Shown: positions 1 through 8,667, numbered from the stretch's first letter. The stretch: DNA of 64,000 bases from Clostridium sp. CAG:354_28_25 (GCA_001915925.1 MNRL01000019.1:1-64000); one strand, 5' to 3'. A program made the numbers and translations. Notes: generated from the letters alone by a model not told the origin.

Positions 1-91
1 AAAAATATAAAATTAAATAGGAATCTCGAAAATTAATCTACAAAATAGCTTCAAGATTTTACAAAAGAGAAATCCTACTAAAAATTTATGC

Positions 92-123
92 TATCAATTA
101 AGAAAACATTAATTGATTTTTTT
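92..123 (+). terminator. Intrinsic terminator of an upstream unit
   Basis: ATCAATTA pairs with TAATTGAT across a 9-nt loop and is followed by seven T. It ends a transcript that starts left of the window. Bases 1-91 hold no ORF, only AT-rich sequence with a weak TAGGA/TCCTA pairing. Confidence 0.7.
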
Positions 124-141
124 ACATAATATATATATAAT
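113..141 (+). promoter_or_regulatory. SigA-type promoter for the zinc-ribbon gene
   Basis: TTGATT, 17 bp spacer, TATAAT. The -35 lies inside the 3' arm of the preceding terminator. The first gene starts 26 bp after the -10. Confidence 0.5.
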
Positions 142-166
142 TATAAAAAAAATTAGGAGGAAATAT

Positions 167-373
167 ATGAGATGTCCAAGATGTGGAAGCGAAAATATAT
201 CGAGTATTGTAAATACTAATACACATACCAAAGGTTTTGATGGCGGAGACGCGTGTTGTGGCTATTTACTGTTTGGATGGCCAGGAATATTGTGTGGCTT
301 ATGTAATACTGGAGATACAACAACTACTACTAAAACAACAAATATATGTAATGATTGCGGGAATAGATTTTAA
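167..373 (+). CDS. Small zinc-ribbon protein
   Basis: A 68-residue protein with an N-terminal CPRCGS knuckle (Cys3, Cys6), a central hydrophobic Gly/Cys-rich stretch, a Thr run and a C-terminal CNDCG knuckle. This is the layout of a split zinc ribbon. The start at 167 is chosen over an upstream ATG at 113 because AGGAGG lies 6 bp before it and the protein then begins directly at the first knuckle. The stop overlaps the start of the next gene (TAATG), so the two are probably translationally coupled. A structural or nucleic-acid-binding role is possible, but no specific function can be assigned. Confidence 0.75.
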   Translation: MRCPRCGSENISSIVNTNTHTKGFDGGDACCGYLLFGWPGILCGLCNTGDTTTTTKTTNICNDCGNRF

Positions 374-735
374 TGAAAAAGAGTACACAAAGAAAAATAT
401 GGGCATGGTCTATGCGTCTAGGAAATAGGTGTGGTTGTCATCAAAGAGAAGATAGAAGTTTTAAAATAGGAGAATTTCAGTTTCCTATATGTAGTAGATG
501 TACAGGAATATTATTGGGGCAAATTATTTCTGTAATATTTATTTTTGTAAAAGTTAATATTCCAATATATTTAGATTTTATATTTTTAGGAATAATGTTT
601 TTAGATTGGTACGTTCAATTTAAGCAAATAAAGGAATCTACTAATTTTAGAAGGTTAATAACTGGAACATTAGCTGGTATTGCCCAAATAAATATCTTAT
701 ATCAAATAATAATATATATAATAAAACTATTTTAA
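373..735 (+). CDS. DUF2085 family membrane protein
   Basis: A 120-residue protein. The N-terminal region carries the CGCHQREDRSF and PICSRCTG signatures of the DUF2085 family, followed by about three hydrophobic segments (about residues 45-62, 65-80 and 100-118). The conserved His and Cys suggest metal binding at the membrane face; the family has no established function. Its start overlaps the stop of the zinc-ribbon gene by one base, so the pair forms a two-gene operon. No terminator is visible before the next promoter at 739. Confidence 0.75.
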   Translation: MKKSTQRKIWAWSMRLGNRCGCHQREDRSFKIGEFQFPICSRCTGILLGQIISVIFIFVKVNIPIYLDFIFLGIMFLDWYVQFKQIKESTNFRRLITGTLAGIAQINILYQIIIYIIKLF

Positions 736-738
736 GTA

Positions 739-767
739 TTGAAAAAAATATAGAATAGGGATAAAAT
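739..767 (+). promoter_or_regulatory. SigA-type promoter for the CofE-like gene
   Basis: TTGAAA, 17 bp, TAAAAT, located 33 bp before the start codon at 800. Confidence 0.55.
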
Positions 768-799
768 AACAAAAACAAACGAAAGAAAGGTGGATTACA

Positions 800-1510
800 A
801 TGGAATTTCATGCTAATGAAGGAAAAAATGTAGAAATAGAGGTTAATGGAGAAGTTTATTTAAGACATGCAATAAAAACAAGATTTGTAAAACAAGGAGA
901 TAGTTATATAGATTTATTTAAAGAATATGTTTCACCAATTTATCAAGAGGGAGATATAATATCAAGTAGTGAGAAAATAATAGCACTATGCCAAAATAGA
1001 GTTTTAAAAAGAGAAGATATTAAAGTAGGATTTTGGGCAAAATTCTTATCTAAATTTGCACATAAGACCACTGCAGGTGTAGGTGTTGGTGAACCAATAA
1101 AAATGCAATTTGCTATTAATCAAGTAGGTCTATTAAAAGTACTATGGGCAAGCTTAGCAAGTGCTGTTACAAAATTATTTGGTAAAAAAGGAGTATTTTA
1201 CGAAATAGTTGGACAAGAAGTAAGTGGCTTAGATGGTTTTTATGATCACGTATGGAAAGAATATGGAGATATAGGAATATTATTACCAGAGAATCCATCA
1301 AAGGTATGCAATGAAATACATGATAAATTAGGAATTTCTTGTATGATAGTTGATGCTAATGATTTAGGCCAAGAAGTAATAGGTCATTCAGATGATATAA
1401 AACTAACAGAAGAAGAACTAAAAGGTTTAATAAGAGATAATCCAACAGGTCAAGGACATGAACAAACACCATTGATTTTAATAAGAAAAAAATCAGCAAA
1501 TAAAGAATAA
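800..1510 (+). CDS. F420-0:gamma-glutamyl ligase-like protein (CofE family)
   Basis: A 236-residue soluble protein. It shows features I associate with the CofE/F420 gamma-glutamyl ligase fold: an SSSEKI segment (about 56-61), the TTAGVGVGEP stretch (about 91-100), SGLDGFYDH, GILLPENP and a C-terminal DNPTGQGHEQTP segment. CofE adds glutamate to coenzyme F420. Non-F420 Firmicutes carry homologues of unknown substrate, and no other F420 gene is seen here, so the substrate is open. AGAAAGGTGG precedes the ATG. It is monocistronic, between its own promoter and the terminator at 1522. Confidence 0.6.
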   Translation: MEFHANEGKNVEIEVNGEVYLRHAIKTRFVKQGDSYIDLFKEYVSPIYQEGDIISSSEKIIALCQNRVLKREDIKVGFWAKFLSKFAHKTTAGVGVGEPIKMQFAINQVGLLKVLWASLASAVTKLFGKKGVFYEIVGQEVSGLDGFYDHVWKEYGDIGILLPENPSKVCNEIHDKLGISCMIVDANDLGQEVIGHSDDIKLTEEELKGLIRDNPTGQGHEQTPLILIRKKSANKE

Positions 1511-1521
1511 GTTAAACAGTA

Positions 1522-1549
1522 AAAGTCCATATGTAAATATGGGCTTTTT
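1522..1549 (+). terminator. Intrinsic terminator
   Basis: AAAGTCCATAT pairs with ATATGGGCTTT (one G-U) around a short GTAA loop, followed by T residues. It lies between the CofE-like and VanY-like genes. Confidence 0.7.
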
Positions 1550-1564
1550 AAGGAGAAGTACATA

Positions 1565-2248
1565 ATGAGAAAAAAGAATAAGAAAAATTCCTCAAAAGTA
1601 ATTCTTATTATAATTTTTATTGGTATTTTAGTATTTTTGCATCAAGAAGGCTATATACAGTTTGAAACATATGCGATAAATACAAATACTATGGAAGTAG
1701 AGGATAATATGAATATTGTTTTGGTAAATGGAACTAATAAAATTCCAGACGATTACATAGCAAATTTAGTAGAATATAATGGAAAATTAGTAGATAGTAG
1801 TATTATTAATGATTTAGATAATATGTTTAAAGATGCTAAAAAAGATGGCGTTAATTTAAAAATAAATACTGCTTATAGGGATAAAGAAGAGCAACAGGAT
1901 ATATATGATAGAAGAATTAAAGCATACAAAAATGAAGGGATGACAGACAAAGCAGCAATAGAGAAAACAAATTCAGAAGTTCAAAAACCAGGTTATTCTG
2001 AACACGAAACTGGGCTTGCAATAGATTTTAGTAATCCTAGCAATCCAGAAGATAATGAACCTATGTGGGAATGGTTAAATGCTAATAGTTACAAATATGG
2101 TTTTATATTAAGATATCCTAAAGACAAAATTGATATAACAAAAGTTTCTAACGAGGAATGGCATTACAGATATGTAGGAAAAGATATTGCAAAAGAAATG
2201 AAAAACACAGGGGAATGTTTAGAAGAATATATAAATAGAGTATTGTAA
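1565..2248 (+). CDS. D-alanyl-D-alanine carboxypeptidase, VanY/M15B family
   Basis: A 227-residue protein that trims the terminal D-Ala of peptidoglycan stem peptides outside the membrane. One N-terminal transmembrane or signal segment (about 12-28) follows a Lys-rich start. The catalytic domain shows the family's landmarks: AYRDKEEQQ, SEHETGLAIDF (Zn ligands His and Asp), YGFILRYP and EWHYRYVG (catalytic Glu, third Zn His). The length fits single-domain VanY-type enzymes. AAGGAGAAG precedes the start. Nothing links it to vancomycin resistance; no van regulators or ligases are nearby. Confidence 0.88.
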   Translation: MRKKNKKNSSKVILIIIFIGILVFLHQEGYIQFETYAINTNTMEVEDNMNIVLVNGTNKIPDDYIANLVEYNGKLVDSSIINDLDNMFKDAKKDGVNLKINTAYRDKEEQQDIYDRRIKAYKNEGMTDKAAIEKTNSEVQKPGYSEHETGLAIDFSNPSNPEDNEPMWEWLNANSYKYGFILRYPKDKIDITKVSNEEWHYRYVGKDIAKEMKNTGECLEEYINRVL

Positions 2249-2293
2249 AAAAATTGCAATATTGGTATAATGGCAAAAAATGAGGTGGAAAAT

Positions 2294-3412
2294 ATGGAAA
2301 ATAAAAAAGTCAATATAGTTCTATTTATTGTTCTAATAGCTATAATCGTTGCAATTATAGTTTTAATAGGTAAATATAATGAACAGATTGCAGAAAAGGC
2401 ACAAGATATTATTCAAAATACGATTGCACCAGTTTTTACAGCAGAAGATGATGGTGTGAAAATAGTTCCAACTTTATCCGATAAGGTTAAAGGAAATACT
2501 ATGTGGTGTGGTACATTCCAAATAGTTTGGAACGATTTAAAAAATGAGATTGTTAAGCAAGATATAGAATTTTCTCCTCAATTAGATTGTGTAGATAACC
2601 TTAATAAATCTGCTTTTTCAGCAGATATGATTTCAGCAGAAGATTATTATAAAACTTATGGAATAATTTCTCCAGAGCTAAAAACACAAATAGAAACAGA
2701 CTTAAATAATAAATTTGGAAGAACAAGCGATTTTATAAATAATTTTAATTGGAATACGGATTCAAATGCTAAAAAATATCTAATATATGCAATGCTTGTA
2801 AAAGATTTAAAATTTGCAACACCTTTTGATGATTTAGAAACCGGAGATTTTGCAGGAAAAGATACAAAAACAAGTTACTTTGGTTTAAAAGCAAACTCTA
2901 ATTCAGAAGCAAGAAGCCAGGTTAGTGTATTATATTATAACAACGAAAAGGATAAAGCTATATCAATATCAACTACAACAAACGATGAAATAATTTTGTG
3001 TAGAACAAATACAATACAAAATTTTAATCAGATATGGGAAAAGATAACTAATGAAAGAACAAATTATACAGGAAATACTTCGTTAGAAGAAACTGAGCTT
3101 TTGCAAGTTCCAGAAATTAGTATTAATTCTGAGAAAGAATATACAGATTTAGAAAATAAAGAATTCGAAGATGTTAATGGCGAAAAATTAACAATAGAAA
3201 AAGCAATGCAAACTATTGATTTTGAATTGAACAAAGAAGGTGCAAAATTAACTAGCGAAGCTGGTATGGCTGTAACAACAAATGCGATAGAACCACAAGA
3301 TATTAGAGATTTTTCTTTTAATGATTCATTTGTAATATTCTTAAAAGAAAAAGATAAAGAATTACCATATTTTGCGTTAAATGTGTCAGATATAGAAGAT
3401 TTTCAAAAATAA
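2294..3412 (+). CDS. Membrane-anchored protein with a possible serpin-like C-terminus
   Basis: A 372-residue protein with one N-terminal transmembrane helix (about 7-27) and a large extracytoplasmic part. I choose ATG 2294 over 2270 because GAGGTGG lies 6 bp upstream of it. Near the middle of the ectodomain start is an MWCGTFQ motif. The last 90 residues (an EKAMQTIDFELNKEG segment, then a Phe-rich FVIFLKEKD stretch and PYFALNV) resemble the hinge, reactive loop and final strand of serpins. The family is not recognised with certainty. It sits between VanY and an esterase operon and ends at a strong terminator. Confidence 0.5.
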   Translation: MENKKVNIVLFIVLIAIIVAIIVLIGKYNEQIAEKAQDIIQNTIAPVFTAEDDGVKIVPTLSDKVKGNTMWCGTFQIVWNDLKNEIVKQDIEFSPQLDCVDNLNKSAFSADMISAEDYYKTYGIISPELKTQIETDLNNKFGRTSDFINNFNWNTDSNAKKYLIYAMLVKDLKFATPFDDLETGDFAGKDTKTSYFGLKANSNSEARSQVSVLYYNNEKDKAISISTTTNDEIILCRTNTIQNFNQIWEKITNERTNYTGNTSLEETELLQVPEISINSEKEYTDLENKEFEDVNGEKLTIEKAMQTIDFELNKEGAKLTSEAGMAVTTNAIEPQDIRDFSFNDSFVIFLKEKDKELPYFALNVSDIEDFQK

Positions 3413-3420
3413 GTATACTT

Positions 3421-3452
3421 AAAAAGACTATCTAAGTTTAGATGGTCTTTTT
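3421..3452 (+). terminator. Intrinsic terminator
   Basis: AAAAAGAC(T)ATCTA pairs with TAGAT(G)GTCTTTTT around an AGTT loop, just after the serpin-like gene. Confidence 0.8.
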
Positions 3453-3465
3453 GATATTTAATTAT

Positions 3466-3493
3466 TTTACAACTAAATAAAATATGATAAAAT
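3466..3493 (+). promoter_or_regulatory. SigA-type promoter for the esterase operon
   Basis: TTTACA, 16 bp, TAAAAT, located 44 bp upstream of the alpha/beta-hydrolase start. Confidence 0.5.
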
Positions 3494-3536
3494 ATAAGAC
3501 ATAAATTAGAGCAAGGCAAATAAGAAAGGAAGAAAA

Positions 3537-4445
3537 ATGACAACAGCAAAATTATTTGTTATAGTGAAAATACTATTAGCTATAATATTAATTGGAACAA
3601 TATGTGCAGTAGTGCTAATTATATATTTGTTTAAGGGAGATATAAAAGCAAGAGTACCAGGATACGTCAAAAAAGAATATAATTTAAGTAAATACGAAGT
3701 AGAAAATAGACCAGTATATGTAATGGAGCCAAAAGAGGGTGTAACAAATGATTTAGTAATAATGTATGTTCATGGTGGCTCATATGTTGCAGATTTAGAA
3801 AAAGAGCATTGGAAAACGTGTGGAGATATTATAAATCAATTAGGATGTACAATCATACTTCCAGATTATCCACTTACTCCAAAATATACTTATAAAGATA
3901 CTATTAACATGATGGAAGCTCTGTATAAAAAAGTTATACAGCAAGTAGAACCATCTAATTTAGTAGTAATGGGAGATTCGGCTGGTGGAGGGTTAGCGTT
4001 AGCTTTAGTAGAAAAAATGGGAGAAGAAAATATAGCTATGCCAAATCAAACAATCCTAATATCACCATGGTTAGATGTAAGGATGAATAATCCTAAAATT
4101 GCAGAAATAGAAGAGAATGATCCTATGCTGAATAAAGCAGCACTAAAATTAGCTGGTGAAAATTATGCAGGAAAAGATGGAATAGATAGTTATTTAGTAA
4201 ACCCTGCAGATGGGCCATTAGATAAATTACAAAATGTGTCTATTTTTACAGGAACATATGATATATTAAATGCAGATGTAGAAGTACTAAAAGAAAGAGC
4301 AGAAAAAGTCGGAACTAAAATTAATGTTTATGAAACAGAAAAAGCAACACATATTTGGCTTTTATATAAATACAAGGATAAAGAAAATGACCCACTGGTT
4401 CAAGAACCATACAAACAAATGATAGAATTATTAAAAAATAATTAA
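3537..4445 (+). CDS. Alpha/beta-hydrolase, hormone-sensitive-lipase-like esterase
   Basis: A 302-residue membrane-anchored hydrolase. An N-terminal transmembrane helix (about 8-31) is followed by the HGG oxyanion-hole motif (79-81), the nucleophile elbow GDSAGG (Ser148), a TYDILNAD segment carrying the likely catalytic Asp, and the late His in ATHIW. These are the landmarks of bacterial family IV esterases, which cleave small acyl esters. It is the first gene of a three-gene run with an acetyltransferase-like gene 11 bp downstream and a DUF6320 gene, so it may act on the ester that its neighbour makes. The substrate is unknown. Confidence 0.85.
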   Translation: MTTAKLFVIVKILLAIILIGTICAVVLIIYLFKGDIKARVPGYVKKEYNLSKYEVENRPVYVMEPKEGVTNDLVIMYVHGGSYVADLEKEHWKTCGDIINQLGCTIILPDYPLTPKYTYKDTINMMEALYKKVIQQVEPSNLVVMGDSAGGGLALALVEKMGEENIAMPNQTILISPWLDVRMNNPKIAEIEENDPMLNKAALKLAGENYAGKDGIDSYLVNPADGPLDKLQNVSIFTGTYDILNADVEVLKERAEKVGTKINVYETEKATHIWLLYKYKDKENDPLVQEPYKQMIELLKNN

Positions 4446-4456
4446 GGAGCTAAAAA

Positions 4457-5728
4457 ATGAGAAGAAAAGAAAAAAAGGAATTAGTTTGGAGAAGACTTGA
4501 CAATTCTGCTAAGATATTCCCATTATCTTCTAGCAGAAAATATAGTAGTGTTTTTAGGATATCTGCTGTAATGAAGGATAAAGTTAGTCCAAAACTATTA
4601 GAAAAAGCTGTAAATAATGCACTTAACAAATTTGAATTCTTTAAAGTAAGATTAAGAAAAGGATTCTTTTGGTATTATTTTGAGTATAATGATAAAAAAA
4701 TAGTAATAGAAGAGGAAAAAGATTATCCATGCAAATATATTGATCCAAACACTAATAATGATTATTTATTTAAAGTTACTTATTTTGATAGAAAAATCAA
4801 TATAGATATTTTTCATTCATTAACAGATGGAAATAGTGCAGTACAATTTTTTAAAGAAATAGTTTATCAATATATAGAAATAGAATATGCAAAAGACTTT
4901 AAAAATGTAGTAAGAACAGACAGAAAATTTGATTTTAACATAGAAGATAGCTATTTAAAAAATTATAATAAAAAGGCTAAGAATAATTCTGTAAGCAAGA
5001 AGGCATATATATTAAAAGGAAGAAAGATTCCATTTGAAGCTATAAGAGCGACGCATGAGATTATAGATTTAACTAAGTTAAAAGAAATTAGCAAGCAAAA
5101 GGGAGTTACGATTACTCAATTTTTGACAGCAGTATTAATAAAGGCTATTTATTTGGGTAACATGAAAAATACTACTAGTAATAAGCCTATAAAGATCTGT
5201 GTTCCTGTAAATCTAAAAAAGTATTTTAAATCTAAGACATTAAGTAATTTCTTTTCATATATAACAGTTACAGCAGATGGTAAAAAGGTTGATTTTAACA
5301 ATTTAGATGATGTTTTAAAATTGGTAAAATCAGATTTTGAAAATTTACTAAAACCAGAAGAAGTAATGAAAACAATGTCATTAAATGTTAAACTAGGAAA
5401 TAACTTTTTTATAAGGATAATTCCATTATTTATGAAGCAAATATTTGTAAGATTAAGTTATTTAGAAATTAGAAAATATACAACAACTACTTTTTCAAAT
5501 ATCGGAAGAATTGGTATTATTGCAGATTATCAAAAATACATAGAAGATTTTTTCTTTTTAATTGCTCCAGAAAGGGTAGAAAAAATAAAATGTTCAACAT
5601 GTTCATACGAAGATAAAATGTTTTTTACATTTACATCAATATTAATGAAAACAAATATAGAAGATGAATTTAAAAAGATTTTAGAAGAATTAGGAATTCA
5701 TGTTGAAATAGAAAGTAATGGTGTTTAA
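4457..5728 (+). CDS. Alcohol acetyltransferase / condensation-like acyltransferase
   Basis: A 423-residue soluble protein with the BAHD/condensation-type HxxxDG active site, seen as HSLTDG (His120, Asp124, Gly125), and a C-terminal half typical of CoA-dependent acyltransferases. It resembles the alcohol acetyltransferase (AATase) family, which esterifies alcohols with acyl-CoA; some relatives act on lipids or peptides. It is very basic and lacks transmembrane helices. It follows the esterase and overlaps the next gene by 11 bp, so the three are co-translated. The acceptor is unknown. Confidence 0.75.
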   Translation: MRRKEKKELVWRRLDNSAKIFPLSSSRKYSSVFRISAVMKDKVSPKLLEKAVNNALNKFEFFKVRLRKGFFWYYFEYNDKKIVIEEEKDYPCKYIDPNTNNDYLFKVTYFDRKINIDIFHSLTDGNSAVQFFKEIVYQYIEIEYAKDFKNVVRTDRKFDFNIEDSYLKNYNKKAKNNSVSKKAYILKGRKIPFEAIRATHEIIDLTKLKEISKQKGVTITQFLTAVLIKAIYLGNMKNTTSNKPIKICVPVNLKKYFKSKTLSNFFSYITVTADGKKVDFNNLDDVLKLVKSDFENLLKPEEVMKTMSLNVKLGNNFFIRIIPLFMKQIFVRLSYLEIRKYTTTTFSNIGRIGIIADYQKYIEDFFFLIAPERVEKIKCSTCSYEDKMFFTFTSILMKTNIEDEFKKILEELGIHVEIESNGV

Positions 5729-6293
5729 TATGTTATATCCAAAATTATCTAATATAAAAAGAAATAATATTATTTTAATTGCATCAATAGCAATATCTAT
5801 AATAGTTATTAATATTTTGCTAATTATAAATGTTTTAGTAGATAAAACAAATCATTGGTCGATGCTTTGTATAGCAGGGATAATATATGTATATGGAACA
5901 GTAATTTATACTAAGAAAAGGAATATAAATATTGCTTCAAATGTATTTGTACAATGCTTATTGGTGTCATTATTAATTTTGGCAATAGACTATTTTATAG
6001 GTTATAGCGGGTGGTCAATAAATATAGCAATACCAATAGTAATTATGGTAGCAAATTCAACACTTATGGTTTTAACAATTGTAAGTAGAAAAAGATATAT
6101 GAGATATGCAATGTATCATATGTTAACATTCTTATTTAGTATGATTCAATTAATATTATTATTTTGTGGGGTACTAGAAAATAAAGTTTTAACAATTGTT
6201 GCAAGTGGAATAGCAGGACTTTCATTATTGCTAACAGTAATTTTATGTGGCAAGGCAATGTGGGAAGAAACAAAGAAAAGATTACATATGTAA
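5718..6293 (+). CDS. DUF6320-like multi-spanning membrane protein
   Basis: A 191-residue protein with about six hydrophobic helices and a short basic C-terminus. It resembles the DUF6320 membrane family, which I have seen next to AATase-like genes in clostridia; that is recollection, not a search. The start is uncertain: ATG 5718 overlaps the previous gene, ATG 5730 is an in-frame alternative, and neither has a strong Shine-Dalgarno. It probably works with the preceding acyltransferase, perhaps as membrane carrier or scaffold. No intrinsic terminator follows; a REP-like palindrome cluster starts 2 bp after the stop. Confidence 0.6.
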   Translation: MVFNMLYPKLSNIKRNNIILIASIAISIIVINILLIINVLVDKTNHWSMLCIAGIIYVYGTVIYTKKRNINIASNVFVQCLLVSLLILAIDYFIGYSGWSINIAIPIVIMVANSTLMVLTIVSRKRYMRYAMYHMLTFLFSMIQLILLFCGVLENKVLTIVASGIAGLSLLLTVILCGKAMWEETKKRLHM

Positions 6294-6294
6294 A

Positions 6295-6378
6295 TCGGGA
6301 ATTGGGGACGGTGTTTATATCCCGAAAAGGGAAAAAAGGAACGTCCCTAAATCCCGAAAGGAACGTCTCCCAAATCAG
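6295..6378 (+). repeat. REP-like GGGGACG repeat cluster (two to three units)
   Basis: The first unit is a palindrome with ATCGGGA and TCCCGA ends around a GGGGACGGT core. A second unit (6328-6377) has the opposite core, GGAACGTCCC then TAAATCCCG, and a partial third repeats AACGTCTCCC. The same family recurs at seven other loci in the window. Confidence 0.8.
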
Positions 6379-6385
6379 AAGAACC

Positions 6386-6414
6386 TTAACAATGAGAAAC
6401 GCATAAACTACAAT
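6386..6414 (+). promoter_or_regulatory. SigA-type promoter for the LysM lysozyme
   Basis: TTAACA, 17 bp, TACAAT. It starts immediately after the REP-like cluster and 43 bp before the start codon. Confidence 0.5.
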
Positions 6415-6428
6415 AAGTAGGTGAGTTT

Positions 6429-7850
6429 ATGAAAAGAATTGTTAAGGTTATTTTTTGTGTTTATATAATTACTAATTTTTTGATTATATTTCAGCCTAAT
6501 ATTTATGCAATTGAACCTGCAGGGAGTGTATATGAAGGAATAGATGTTAGTGGCTGGCAAGGAGAAATAGATTTTTCACAAGTGAAAAATTCTGGTATAG
6601 ACTTTGTATACATAAAATCTAGTGAAGGTCAAAATACAGTTGATAGCTATTTTCGTAGAAATTATGAAGGAGCTAGAAGTAATGGGCTTAATATAGGATT
6701 TTATCATTATGTACGAGCACGAACTACAGAAGAGGCTATATTAGAAGCTGAACATTTTGCAAATACAATTGCAGGAACAGTTCCAACCTGTAAATTAGCT
6801 ATGGATTTTGAAAATTTCGGAAATTTATCTATAGGTGAAATAAATGAGATTTCTAAAGTATTTTTAGAAAGAGTACAAGAATTAACAAACAAAGAAATGA
6901 TAATTTATAGTAACACATCATCAGCCAGAACTATATTTAGTCAGGAACTTGCAAACGAATATCCTTTATGGGTAGCACAGTATTATGTAAGTAATCCGTC
7001 AGATAATGGCAAATGGAACGTATGGGAAGGTTTTCAATATACAGATAGAGGAAGTGTACCAGGAATAAACGGATATGTTGATAGGGATAAATTTACAAGC
7101 GAGATATTATTAGATAGTCAAGAAGAAATACCAAGTAATGAGGGAAACAACGAAAATAGTGGAAATACAGGTAATGCTAATGGATATATAACATATACGA
7201 TAAAAAGAGGAGATACGCTATCAGAAATTGCACAAAGATATAATACAACTGTTAATGAACTTGTAAGATTAAATAATATACAAAATCCTAATATGATTTA
7301 TGCTAATGAGACATTATTAATACCAACCAAAAATAATTCTATAAGTACTGGTAGTGATGATAAAAATAATACAATTTATATTGTACAAAAGGGAGATACC
7401 TTATATAGTATTGCAAAAAGGTTTAATACAACTGTGCAAAAGATTGTAAATAATAATGGTATTTCTAATCCAAATCTTATATATCCAGGGCAAAGATTGA
7501 TAATTGCTAAAAGTACAGCTACTATACAAACAAAATATATGAGCTATAGAATTAAAAGAGGGGATACTTTATGGGGAATTGCTAATAAATATAATACTAC
7601 TGTAAATGAACTTGCATATATAAATGGAATTAGAAATGTTAATAGAATATATATAAATCAGGTAATACGAATACCAGTAAATATAAGCATAGGAGAATAT
7701 GACTGTGGGCATTGTATATATACTGTAAGAAGAGGAGATACGCTTAGTACAATAGCAAACCGATTTGGAAAAACTGTAAAAGAGATAGCAGAACTAAATG
7801 GCATAAAAAATGTAAATTATATTTATATAGGTCAAAAATTAAGAATATAA
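6429..7850 (+). CDS. Secreted GH25 lysozyme with four LysM repeats
   Basis: A 473-residue exported cell-wall hydrolase. Signal peptide 1-27; GH25 muramidase domain about 35-228 with the YEGIDVSGWQG opening (Asp39) and AMDFENF (Asp126, Glu128) as acidic active-site residues. After an Asn/Gly-rich linker come four LysM peptidoglycan-binding repeats at about 256-299, 317-359, 373-416 and 431-473, each opening with a (K/R)RGDTL-type motif. GH25 enzymes cleave the MurNAc-GlcNAc bond. LysM repeats at the C-terminus rather than the N-terminus fit a wall-anchored autolysin or a spore cortex-acting enzyme. GTAGGTGAG precedes the start. Confidence 0.92.
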   Translation: MKRIVKVIFCVYIITNFLIIFQPNIYAIEPAGSVYEGIDVSGWQGEIDFSQVKNSGIDFVYIKSSEGQNTVDSYFRRNYEGARSNGLNIGFYHYVRARTTEEAILEAEHFANTIAGTVPTCKLAMDFENFGNLSIGEINEISKVFLERVQELTNKEMIIYSNTSSARTIFSQELANEYPLWVAQYYVSNPSDNGKWNVWEGFQYTDRGSVPGINGYVDRDKFTSEILLDSQEEIPSNEGNNENSGNTGNANGYITYTIKRGDTLSEIAQRYNTTVNELVRLNNIQNPNMIYANETLLIPTKNNSISTGSDDKNNTIYIVQKGDTLYSIAKRFNTTVQKIVNNNGISNPNLIYPGQRLIIAKSTATIQTKYMSYRIKRGDTLWGIANKYNTTVNELAYINGIRNVNRIYINQVIRIPVNISIGEYDCGHCIYTVRRGDTLSTIANRFGKTVKEIAELNGIKNVNYIYIGQKLRI

Positions 7851-7860
7851 ACAGGTTTTA

Positions 7861-7889
7861 TTGACGAAAAAATTAGTTTATTATATACT
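7861..7889 (+). promoter_or_regulatory. SigA-type promoter
   Basis: TTGACG, 17 bp, TATACT, located 39 bp before the start at 7928. Confidence 0.6.
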
Positions 7890-7927
7890 AAAAGCAGAAA
7901 ATTTTTCTATAAATTAGGAGGATGCTT

Positions 7928-8629
7928 ATGCAAAAGATAAATAGAAAAATAGGTTTAGTTATAATAATGGTATTAATGATTTTAGTGGTTAATACTTCTT
8001 GCTTTGCAGCAAATACTGTAAGTACTAGAGCACGTAATACAGCTAGTAATAATTCGACAGAAAACGAAGTAACAAATACTACAAATCAAGTTACAAATAA
8101 AGCCGTAGAAAATACAGTAACAGAGAATGATGATATAGAACTTGCTTATCCATCTATAGAAAAAGAAGATACAAAATTTGGTCCATTAACAATGGAGCAA
8201 GTAATTGGCGGAGCAGCAGTATTATTGTGTTTTGTTGGCATTATTCTTGCTATATCATTATATTCAAGGAGCAGAGCTGACGAAGATGATTGGGATGAAA
8301 ATGATTATATAAATGAAGAGCCAGAAGCAGAAAGACAAGAACCAAAAGCTATGAAGGAGCTTAAAGATGAGGCGGCTGCTAAAGAACCAAAGGCTATACA
8401 GGAAATGGAAGATGAAAGAAAATTAGAGGAAATACGCAAAGCAAAGGAAGAAGAAAAAGAAGATATCCCTAATAAAAAAGAAGAGCTAGAAGAAAAAATA
8501 GAAAATAAAGAAGATACAACATCTTTAAATTATAGACATCAAAAAGCATTAGATGATTTTTACAATTATGCAGAAGAGATAAAACAAGAGAAAAAGACGA
8601 AAAGAGGAAAAGGTAAACATTCAATGTAA
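7928..8629 (+). CDS. Exported single-pass protein with acidic coiled-coil tail
   Basis: A 233-residue protein. The start at 7928 is preferred to ATG 7922 because AGGAGG ends at 7921 and leaves the right spacing. A signal peptide (about 1-27) is followed by a Thr/Asn-rich extracellular stretch, one transmembrane helix (about 92-113) and a highly charged Glu/Lys-rich cytoplasmic tail predicted to be helical or coiled coil. No domain is recognised. The arrangement suggests a membrane anchor that binds cytoplasmic partners. It is monocistronic, between its own promoter and a perfect terminator. Confidence 0.7.
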   Translation: MQKINRKIGLVIIMVLMILVVNTSCFAANTVSTRARNTASNNSTENEVTNTTNQVTNKAVENTVTENDDIELAYPSIEKEDTKFGPLTMEQVIGGAAVLLCFVGIILAISLYSRSRADEDDWDENDYINEEPEAERQEPKAMKELKDEAAAKEPKAIQEMEDERKLEEIRKAKEEEKEDIPNKKEELEEKIENKEDTTSLNYRHQKALDDFYNYAEEIKQEKKTKRGKGKHSM

Positions 8630-8642
8630 GATTTATTACTAT

Positions 8643-8667
8643 AAAAGCTACCATATGGTAGCTTTTT
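8643..8667 (+). terminator. Intrinsic terminator
   Basis: AAAAGCTACC and GGTAGCTTTT form a perfect palindrome with an ATAT centre, followed by T residues. Confidence 0.85.

Noticed and set aside
800..1510. Coenzyme F420 biosynthesis
   Set aside because: CofE-like and YvcK (CofD-like) proteins occur, but no CofC, CofG or CofH is present, and both families have non-F420 members in Firmicutes.
1565..2248. Vancomycin-resistance locus
   Set aside because: Only a VanY-type peptidase is present, with no VanA/B ligase, VanX, VanH or VanRS; such single peptidases are ordinary wall enzymes.
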